A stretch of DNA of 48,173 nucleotides from Sphaerisporangium melleum (GTDB lineage Bacteria; Actinomycetota; Actinomycetes; Streptosporangiales; Streptosporangiaceae). The stretch spans positions 34,524 to 82,696 of the forward strand of contig NZ_BMNT01000031.1 of the NCBI RefSeq assembly GCF_014646695.1, written 5' to 3'. Below are positions 42,612-48,173 of the stretch, piece after piece. Both the position numbers and the translations under genes were made by a program. Below the pieces are notes generated by a model, which was not told where the DNA came from, ran no database searches, and was given only the letters and a program-made list of their open reading frames with translations. Numbering within the stretch: position 1 is the stretch's first letter; each line of letters opens with the position of its first letter.

Positions 42612-42824
42612 ATGGATCTGATCGAGGAACTGCAGAACGCGGCCTGGCGTAAGGCCAGGAAGAGCGGCCCCAACCAGGGCAACTGCCTGGAGGTGGCGCC
42701 GTTGTCCGGCGGGCGGGTCGGGCTGCGGGATACCGAGGCTCCGGAGCGGGCGCCGTTCGTGGTGAGTGCGAGTGTCTGGGACGCCTTCATCGAGGGTGCG
42801 AAGAAGGGTGAGTTCGACTTCTGA
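42612..42824 (+). CDS. DUF397 protein, copy 2
   Basis: A second 70-residue DUF397 protein, MDLIEELQNAAWRKARKSG, with N in QGNCLEVA where the other two copies have D. The C-terminal half is nearly identical to copy 3. The 38 bp before it contain the preserved XRE tail (REAIEAW) whose stop overlaps the ATG, a fossil of the parental overlap. The upstream AGAGAGGCG may act as its ribosome site. Confidence 0.88.
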   Translation: MDLIEELQNAAWRKARKSGPNQGNCLEVAPLSGGRVGLRDTEAPERAPFVVSASVWDAFIEGAKKGEFDF

Positions 42825-42888
42825 ACCCCCGGGCTGCGATCGGATCTCAACCCCCAGGCAGGGATCAAATCAGAGAGGCGCTCGAAGC

Positions 42889-43101
42889 ATGGATCTGAGT
42901 GAGGAGCTGCGGAACGCGGCCTGGCGTAAGGCGACGAAGAGCGGCCCCAACCAGGGTGACTGTCTGGAGGTGGCGCCGTTGTCTGGCGGGCGGGTGGGCG
43001 TGCGGGATACCGAGGCTCCGGAGCGGGCGCCGTTCGTGGTGAGCGCGAGCGTGTGGGACGCCTTCATCGACGGCGCCAAGAAGGGCGAGTTCGACTTCTG
43101 A
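42889..43101 (+). CDS. DUF397 protein, copy 3
   Basis: A third 70-residue copy, with QGDCLEVA and VGVRDTEAPERAPFV. It is most like copy 2. The 64-bp interval includes a second fossil (REALEAW) and an extra ~26-bp insertion (CTCAACCCCCAGGCAGGGAT region) relative to the copy-2 interval. The ATG at 42889 is chosen by this alignment; the longer frame upstream is out of register with the family. Confidence 0.88.
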   Translation: MDLSEELRNAAWRKATKSGPNQGDCLEVAPLSGGRVGVRDTEAPERAPFVVSASVWDAFIDGAKKGEFDF

Positions 43102-43273
43102 CGCCGGCCCTCAGCAATGCCAGGGAAGTCCTCGGCGATAGTGCCGCCGCCTGGGGCTTCCTCTGGCCGTTCGCTCGTCGGGCTGAACACTGCCATGAAC
43201 CTGCCGACACCCGCGAGGTATCGTCCACCCGCAGCGCACAGTTCGCAGGGCGATAGTGCAGATGTCCGCTGCG

Positions 43274-43951
43274 TCAGACGCTGCGGAGCTTCTCGAACAG
43301 GACCGCTTGCCGTACCTGTTCGAGTGGTAGCTCGTAGAGTTCGGCGATCAAATCTTCGGGGTCGCCTGCGCGCACCTGTTCGGCGATCACTTCGGTGGGC
43401 ACGGATCTGACGGCGGGCTCCCCGAAGGCCCGTACCGGGTCGATCTTGACTTCGGGGGTTCTCGGCTCGGGAAGCAGACGGACTGCGGTGCCGCTTTCGT
43501 CGAACTCGACGGCCTTGACGAAGAGTTCGACGGCGTCGGCCATGACGAGTTGCCCGTTACGCGGAATCACGAGCAGAAGCTCGCGTTGCAGGCCGACCTG
43601 CTCCTGGACTCGTTGCACGAGTTCTTTGCCGCTGGATGTCACGAAGTTGGCCGCGTGGGCAAGGGGATAGTGCACGTCGGTTTCGCTCCGGAGCTTGGCG
43701 ACCGCCGGCCACATGTTGATGATGGGGACGCCTGCGTTGCGGTACTCGGCCAGCAGCCGGGTCTCGACGAATCGGCCCCATGTCACGTGCGTTTCGCTGG
43801 TAGGGCGCGGACGAACGACCGGGTCGCATGTACGGCTATTGCGGGAGTATCCGCCGATCCAACGTCGTGTGGTACCCGGCGGCAGACCGATGAGTCGATC
43901 GACCTGGGACATCGTGTAGGTCGGCCGTTCGAGAAGGTCTCGCCTGGTCAT
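43274..43951 (-). CDS. DUF433 antitoxin-like DNA-binding protein
   Basis: This 225-residue protein has an N-terminal MerR-like HTH (YTMSQVDRLIGLPPGTTRRWI), a middle block with THVTWGRFVETRLLAEYR, and a C-terminal DUF433-like domain: KIDPVRAFGEPAV, then PTEVIAEQVRAGDPEDLIAEL. DUF433 proteins are usually antitoxins paired with a DUF5615 (PIN-like) toxin. No toxin gene lies within the 172-bp interval downstream, so it is an orphan or the toxin has been lost. The ATG at 43951 overlaps the Nudix stop (ATGA), so the two are coupled. Confidence 0.82.
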   Translation of the reverse strand: MTRRDLLERPTYTMSQVDRLIGLPPGTTRRWIGGYSRNSRTCDPVVRPRPTSETHVTWGRFVETRLLAEYRNAGVPIINMWPAVAKLRSETDVHYPLAHAANFVTSSGKELVQRVQEQVGLQRELLLVIPRNGQLVMADAVELFVKAVEFDESGTAVRLLPEPRTPEVKIDPVRAFGEPAVRSVPTEVIAEQVRAGDPEDLIAELYELPLEQVRQAVLFEKLRSV

Positions 43952-44415
43952 CGCTGGGTGATGGTCTTCTGCCAGGTCTGGATGGTGCGCTTGTAGGGCT
44001 CGGGCATGCGCAGGGCCGGGACGTCGTCGTAGGCGAACAGCCCGAGCTTCTTGTGCTCGTTCGAGCTGCGTACCTCTTCGTCTCCGTTGTAGATGGTTCC
44101 GTAGCTCACGATGAAGGTGTGCCGCAGGTCGGTGATCTCGTAGACCCAGGTGTCGATGATCTCCTCAACGCTCACCGTGAGGTTCAACTCCTCGAATACC
44201 TCCCGGCAGACGCACACCTCCGGTGTCTCGCCGACTTCGAGTTTCCCGCCTGGCAGTTCCCACTCATCCCGCTCATTCATGAGTAGCGGGACCTTCCCGC
44301 CCATATCGACCACTAGTTTCACCGAGATCGGCAGTTGGTACTCGAAATAGCCGGGATTCCGCTCAACCAGATATTCTGGCATTCCGTCGCTACGGAGGCG
44401 GTCAGGGCCATCCAT
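43948..44415 (-). CDS. Nudix hydrolase coupled to DUF433 gene
   Basis: A 155-residue Nudix protein with GGKLEVGETPEVC then REVFEELNL, matching the Nudix box apart from Asn for the last Gly. The EExxE metal ligands are present. The ATG at 44415 has GGGAG at 6-base spacing. The TTG at 44433 is an alternative that would overlap the stop of a short upstream frame. It ends in ATGA overlap with the DUF433 gene. The substrate is unknown; a link to defence or stress is only suggested by its partner. Confidence 0.88.
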   Translation of the reverse strand: MDGPDRLRSDGMPEYLVERNPGYFEYQLPISVKLVVDMGGKVPLLMNERDEWELPGGKLEVGETPEVCVCREVFEELNLTVSVEEIIDTWVYEITDLRHTFIVSYGTIYNGDEEVRSSNEHKKLGLFAYDDVPALRMPEPYKRTIQTWQKTITQR

Positions 44416-44429
44416 TTTCATCTCCCGCT

Positions 44430-44534
44430 TCAACTGTCGAACAGAATGGCCGCCGCATCGTCGGCACCCTGGAACTTCTCGTCCGGCATGTTGGCTGAGT
44501 CGCCTCGCGTTGCCTGATCAGGTGGGGTGCGCAT
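44430..44534 (-). CDS. Possible 34-residue peptide upstream of Nudix gene
   Basis: A short frame starts MRTPPDQATRGDSANM and ends AAAILFDS, with its stop (44430-44432) overlapping the alternative TTG of the Nudix gene. It has no clear ribosome site, and I recognise no family. The neighbouring 44535-44838 gap contains AT-rich stretches (for example GGATATATCC) that probably hold promoters, but no other gene was seen. Confidence 0.25.
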   Translation of the reverse strand: MRTPPDQATRGDSANMPDEKFQGADDAAAILFDS

Positions 44535-44838
44535 CGCGGCTTCGCGGATGTCAGCTATATGACCAGGCTGCGGATATATCCCCAGAGTGAACTTGCTTCG
44601 TGTTGTGGCGGTATTGTCAGGCGCCCGGCTTATTCCAGCTTTCAAGCGCTGGTGGCTTCGCGCCTCGCTCAACACACTCTGCCATGAAGATGGTCGCCTG
44701 ATGTGCGATCTCGGCGACTTCGACACATCGCCGATCGTATGCCGCTCACATTCGACGGATTTCCGGTGATTTGCCGCGTCCAGAGAAAAGGGTGTACGTA
44801 TACGTGCGGGGGAGCGGGGGCGTTCTGGCTTGGCGGGG

Positions 44839-45957
44839 TCAGTCGGGCGGGGGTGTTTCGCCGCGGGGGCGGGGCGGTGGGATGGGGCGGCCTTCGCAGC
44901 GGGAGTCGGGTGGGGCGGGCATGGGTTCGGGGGCCACCCAGGACAGCACGCTGCGTTCGACGTTCCACTCGTACAGGTGCACGGTGGTGCGCGGGACGGC
45001 GCCGGGCTCGGGGCAGAGCACCCGGGAGACCAGTCGGTCGTTGCTGACGAACCGGACCGCGCCGGAGCGTTCGAGTATGGTGACGAGCTTGTCGTCGGTG
45101 GTGATCAGGTAGCCGATGACGACCCGGTTCGGCTCCTTCTCGAGTCCCATCTTGCCGTCGGGTTTCGTCTCGCCGTCGGGTTTCGCCTCGCCATCCGGTT
45201 CGGCCTTGCCGTCCGGTTCTGGGCTGAGCTCCACGGCGGTGAGGGGGAGGATCGGCGAGCGCAGGACGACCACCCCGGCGACCAGGGGGAGCAGTACGGC
45301 CAGGGCCCAGGAGAGGCTCTGCACCACCAGTGGCGCGGCGCGTGCGGGCACCGGGCCGGTGAGCAGCGGGGCCAGTGCGGGAGGGGCGGCGAGCAGGACG
45401 AGCGTGGAGAGGTCGCCCTGGTGCAGCGCCTGGGCGATGGCCGTGCGCAGGACGAACAGGCCGAGCACCCCGGCGACCACCGGCAGGACCAGGCAGATCG
45501 CCCTGATCCTCGTCCGGTCCAGCGGGCGGCGTTCCCGGACGGCGAGCCCGCCCGCCGCGAGGGTGAGCATCAGCAGGGTCGGCAGGAAGCGGAGTTGCCA
45601 GCCGAGCAGTCCGACGCCGACGACGACGGCCACGACCCAGTCGGGCATCCGGTCGGCGGCCAGTGTCACCCAGGTGGGCCGTCCAGTGCTGAGCCGGTAC
45701 AGCGGGCCGAGGACCCGTGCGGCCAGCACCACCGCGGGGAGCACCCAGACGAGGGTGAGGAGCACGGTGCTGAGCAGACCGAGCGGGCTGACGTACTGGA
45801 CGAGCAGCAGCAGCGTCTGGGTGTCCTGGCGGCTGGCGTACCAGAGCCGCATGACCAGCAGTATCAGGGGGAAGGCGGGCAGCAGTGTCAGCAGCCACTC
45901 CTGGTTGCGCTGCGGCGCGCGCACCCGGAGGGGCCGGCGTACCTCCTCAGCAGCCAT
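44839..45957 (-). CDS. Polytopic membrane protein with hexapeptide repeat and cytoplasmic domain
   Basis: A 372-residue protein with about eight hydrophobic segments between residues ~25 and ~235 (for example LLPAFPLILLVMRLWY, LGLLSTVLLTLVWVLPAVVLA, VVVGVGLLGWQL). A linker of four near-identical EPDGKA-type hexapeptides (about residues 245-268) leads to a soluble C-terminal domain (RVVIGYLITTDDKLVTIL, RTTVHLYEWNV) with a Pro-rich tail. No family was recognised. It overlaps the solute-binding-like gene by 11 bp, so the two are coupled and may form a membrane complex. Confidence 0.85.
   Translation of the reverse strand: MAAEEVRRPLRVRAPQRNQEWLLTLLPAFPLILLVMRLWYASRQDTQTLLLLVQYVSPLGLLSTVLLTLVWVLPAVVLAARVLGPLYRLSTGRPTWVTLAADRMPDWVVAVVVGVGLLGWQLRFLPTLLMLTLAAGGLAVRERRPLDRTRIRAICLVLPVVAGVLGLFVLRTAIAQALHQGDLSTLVLLAAPPALAPLLTGPVPARAAPLVVQSLSWALAVLLPLVAGVVVLRSPILPLTAVELSPEPDGKAEPDGEAKPDGETKPDGKMGLEKEPNRVVIGYLITTDDKLVTILERSGAVRFVSNDRLVSRVLCPEPGAVPRTTVHLYEWNVERSVLSWVAPEPMPAPPDSRCEGRPIPPPRPRGETPPPD
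45151..45222. repeat. Four tandem 18-bp repeats encoding PDG hexapeptides
   Basis: Four contiguous 18-mers of the form (C)TTGCC(G/A)TC(G/C)GGTT(T/C)xGx at 45151, 45169, 45187 and 45205 encode the hexapeptide series around PDG in the linker of the membrane protein. Most substitutions are at third codon positions, so the peptide repeat, not just the DNA, looks conserved. Confidence 0.8.
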
Positions 45958-47041
45958 CGGAGGACAGGGCCCGCTCCCACGGCCAGCGGCGGATCCGCGG
46001 CGGCTTCACGCACGGCTGGAGGCTCTGGGCCACGTTCACCCCGGGGTTGGCGGCGAGCAGCGGCCGGATGTGCCGGTCGTAGGCGTCCTCCCACGCGGTG
46101 TTCTGCGGGTCGGCGTACGAGCGGTACAGGGCGAGCTCGACCAGGGTGCGCAGGGGGGTGTTGGTGCCGGTGTTCACCCCCCACATCTCGGTCTTCTCCA
46201 GCGCGATGTCATGGTGCACGAAGGCGCCCTTCGACCGGGCGACGAAGCCGGCCATGATCGCCGCGTCGGTGCTCACCGCGTCGTACTGCTTGTTCGCCAG
46301 CCCTTTGAAGCATTCGCTGATCTGCTTCTCCGGGATGGTTTCCACTCCTGCCTTGCCCAGCGGGCTCTCGGAGGTCGAGGCGCCGAGGGTGCAGACCTTC
46401 TCGCCGGCGAGCTGGCTCAGCGAGCTGACCGCGGGGTGATCGTTCCGGGTGACCACGGACTGCTCGGTGTACAGGTAGGGGGTGGAGAAACCGACCGAGG
46501 CATCGCGGACCCGGTCGCGGGTGATGCTGAACGTCGCCACCACCAGGTCCACGGCGACGTAGTTCCCGCGGTCGTCGGTGGCCTGCCGGCGGGCGCGGTC
46601 CTCGGTCTTGATGGACAGGAAGACGACCTGATCGCGCCGGAAGCCGAGGTCGGCGGCGATCATGTACGCGATGTCGATGTCGAAGCCGGAGAAGGTGCCG
46701 GTGACCGGGTCCTTCTCGGCGATGCCCGGGGTGTCGTTCTTCACTCCGATGTAGAGCTTGTCGCGGGCGTGTTCTCCGGTCAGCCGGGCCTGCTCGCGTA
46801 ACTGGGCCTCGGTCGGCGGCCCGGTCTCGAACACGATCCAGCCGCCGACCAGCACGGCGGCCAGGATCGCGGCCAGCCAGCCGTACAGCCGCAGCCAGTC
46901 GCCTCGGCGGCGTGGTGGCTCGGACGGCGGAGGGGGTTCCGGTGGCGGTGGCGGCTCAGGAGGAGGCGGCCCGGTCTTCCCAGGCCGTAAAGGGCGCCCG
47001 ATACGCCGCGATTTCCCGATTCCCACGCGCACAGCCTCCAT
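45947..47041 (-). CDS. Membrane-anchored solute-binding (SBP_bac_3-like) protein
   Basis: A 364-residue protein. The N-terminal ~70 residues are basic and Pro-rich (GPPPPEPPPPPEPPPPSEPP), cytoplasmic in topology; one membrane segment follows (LYGWLAAILAAVLVGGWIVF), then an extracellular periplasmic-binding-protein domain of the glutamate/polar amino-acid type (KLYIGVKNDTPGI, GTFSGFDIDIAYMIAADLGF, VDLVVATFSITRDR, GFSTPYLY). Cytoplasmic Pro-rich tail plus anchor suggests a sensor rather than a free transport protein. The start at 47041 follows GGGGTG; 47089 and 47062 are alternatives. It overlaps the membrane protein gene by 11 bp. Confidence 0.86.
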   Translation of the reverse strand: MEAVRVGIGKSRRIGRPLRPGKTGPPPPEPPPPPEPPPPSEPPRRRGDWLRLYGWLAAILAAVLVGGWIVFETGPPTEAQLREQARLTGEHARDKLYIGVKNDTPGIAEKDPVTGTFSGFDIDIAYMIAADLGFRRDQVVFLSIKTEDRARRQATDDRGNYVAVDLVVATFSITRDRVRDASVGFSTPYLYTEQSVVTRNDHPAVSSLSQLAGEKVCTLGASTSESPLGKAGVETIPEKQISECFKGLANKQYDAVSTDAAIMAGFVARSKGAFVHHDIALEKTEMWGVNTGTNTPLRTLVELALYRSYADPQNTAWEDAYDRHIRPLLAANPGVNVAQSLQPCVKPPRIRRWPWERALSSDGC

Positions 47042-47209
47042 CACCCCGACCCGTCCGTCCATTCTGCCGAGAAGTGGGGCAGAGGTCATCCTCGAAATCG
47101 ATGCTCTTTTCGTCGGAAAAGCCGGCGGAATTGGGCCCCCGGAGAATGCCGCAGGCCGAGCCCGTACGGCTCGCTCGACGACGAGGACGGTCAGGGCACC
47201 CGCCGGCCG

Positions 47210-48173
47210 CTAAGGAAGGGTGGCCGTGGTGTGGATGCCTTCGGTGAGCAGGTGCTGGGCGCGGGGGAGTTCGGGGAGCTCTTTGCGCATGAGGCGCAGC
47301 CCCACCGAGACCGCGACGGCGGGGACGTGCCGGGCCGCCAGCAGGACGCACGTGTAGGTGACGAAGTCCGTGAACAGCGCGACGTCGTCGAGGTAGAGCG
47401 CGGTGGCGAGGTGGTCGGCGATGTGGCCGAGGTCCTCGATCGTGGCCTCCCGTTGCCGTTCGTCGTAGGCGGCCGCCGGCGGGTAGGTGGTGGTGAGCGC
47501 GCGCATGGTGCGGTCGATGAGGCCGGTACGGTCCTGGACCAGGCGGGCGTACTCCTGGTCGGCGAGGTGCGGCAGCTCGTCCGCAGGCGGGGGGAACGAC
47601 GGCAGCAGCCCGGACCGCAGGAGGTCGGCCGCCGCGTCCGCCGTGGGCGCCCAGCCGTCCGCGCCCAGCTTGCGGGCGAAGCGGCCGTCCATCCCGAACC
47701 CCGACCCGCCGGCCAGCACGGGGACGCCCGCGGTCCGGCACGCGTTCAGCGTCGCGTGCGCCCGCGGCAGCCCGGTGGGCATCGTGCAGCTCAGTGCCAC
47801 CGCGTCCGGACCCGTACGGTGCAGGTGGGCGATCAGGTGGGGGCCGGGGACGTTCGTGCCGAGGAAGTCCACCCGCAGCCCGCGCAGTCGCAGCACCTCG
47901 GCCAGTAGCCGGGCGGCGAGCTGGTGGTACTCGCCGTCGACGCAGGCGACGACCACCCGGCCGTACAACTGCCGCGGCCGGACCCGTGCGCCGATGGCGC
48001 CGACGACCTGCTCGCTGACGGCCGTCGCGCCGTGCTCCCTGGCCACCGACCATTCACCCGTGGCCCAGAGTTCGCCGACGCGGCGCTGGGCGGGGGCGAT
48101 GACGCCGAGCAGCAGCCGTTCGGCCGGGACACCGTCGTCCAGGAGACCCTGCACCAGATCGAGCGCGGCGTAG
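47210..48173 (-). CDS. B12-binding-domain protein (5' end beyond window)
   Basis: The frame is open to the window's edge, so the N-terminus is missing. The visible ~320 residues have a cap-type helical region (GVIAPAQRRVGELWATGEWS, AREHGATAVSEQVV), then a Rossmann-like B12-binding domain (RVVVACVDGEYHQLAARLLAEVL, LRVDFLGTNVPGP, AVALSCTMPTGLP, VPVLAGGSGFG). The usual DxHxxG cobalamin ligand motif reads DGEYHQL, so the exact ligand mode is uncertain. A helical C-terminal region of ~110 residues follows. Such proteins occur as MerR-linked photosensors or methyltransferase-related sensors. The function cannot be told. Confidence 0.82.
   Translation of the reverse strand, partial: YAALDLVQGLLDDGVPAERLLLGVIAPAQRRVGELWATGEWSVAREHGATAVSEQVVGAIGARVRPRQLYGRVVVACVDGEYHQLAARLLAEVLRLRGLRVDFLGTNVPGPHLIAHLHRTGPDAVALSCTMPTGLPRAHATLNACRTAGVPVLAGGSGFGMDGRFARKLGADGWAPTADAAADLLRSGLLPSFPPPADELPHLADQEYARLVQDRTGLIDRTMRALTTTYPPAAAYDERQREATIEDLGHIADHLATALYLDDVALFTDFVTYTCVLLAARHVPAVAVSVGLRLMRKELPELPRAQHLLTEGIHTTATLP

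Larger units (their letters stand above)
42340..43101 (+). repeat. Tandem triplication of the DUF397 unit with XRE-tail fossils
   Basis: Three DUF397 genes repeat with periods of 251 bp and 277 bp. The second and third units also retain upstream AGAGAGGCG(A/C)TCGA(G/A)GCATGG, which matches the last codons of the XRE gene (REAEKAW*); in frame, they read REAIEAW and REALEAW before a stop overlapping the next ATG. The duplicated unit therefore included the XRE 3' end. Confidence 0.8.

Overview
This is a high-GC window, about 70% or more by eye, with dense, overlapping genes, frequent GTG/TTG starts and actinobacterial families: XRE-DUF397 pairs, GntR-TetR fusions, RsbW-like ATPases, DUF6879-like proteins, FAD monooxygenases and a TetR-controlled beta-oxidation pair. 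I infer a filamentous actinomycete, most likely of the Streptosporangiales. No rRNA, tRNA, CRISPR array or complete insertion sequence was seen.

Layout. 0.07-10.2 kb is metabolic: an S9 peptidase, an RlmA-type 23S rRNA methyltransferase, a GntR-TetR fusion regulator divergent from an FAD monooxygenase across an operator-rich promoter, a FadB/FadA-type beta-oxidation pair with a TetR regulator, and a divergent NAD(P)H-binding protein. 10.3-11.5 kb is a short Rho paralogue behind a long non-coding leader with palindromes. 12.2-18.8 kb has an MBL-fold hydrolase, an MFS transporter, Nudix and MazG-like hydrolases, an XRE regulator upstream of three overlapping small genes, and a GNAT acetyltransferase. 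19.1-21.3 kb is a secreted rhamnogalacturonan lyase with a CBM2 domain, frameshifted in its linker.

21.6-31.6 kb is the most coherent locus: a nine-gene, tightly overlapping minus-strand array that reads carbamoyltransferase, GT2, GT9, GT4, gmhA, hldE, SDR, GT9, UXS-like epimerase. GmhA and HldE make activated heptose, and GT9 is the family of ADP-heptose glycosyltransferases, so the locus is predicted to build a heptose-containing, probably carbamoylated glycan or glycoconjugate. This is unusual for a Gram-positive. GmhB and HldD are not in the window.

32-37 kb holds a DksA/TraR zinc-finger protein, a DUF6879-like gene preceded by a 35-residue peptide gene and a perfect 12-bp hairpin, a DUF4184-like membrane protein, a zinc alcohol dehydrogenase and another membrane protein. 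37.2-43.1 kb looks like an accessory/defence region: a RloA-RloB (AbiL-like) pair, a cold-shock-domain protein, a small-domain/RsbW-like ATPase fusion broken at a CCCC run, three 92-bp repeats, and an XRE regulator followed by three tandem DUF397 genes. The duplicated DUF397 units each keep a fossil of the XRE gene's 3' end. 43.3-48.2 kb has a DUF433 protein coupled to a Nudix hydrolase, a membrane protein with a hexapeptide repeat, a membrane-anchored solute-binding-like protein and a B12-binding-domain protein running off the window edge.

Starts were chosen from visible ribosome binding sites and stop-start overlaps. Two frameshifts, in the lyase linker and the ATPase, lie at or beside G/C-rich runs and could be assembly errors.
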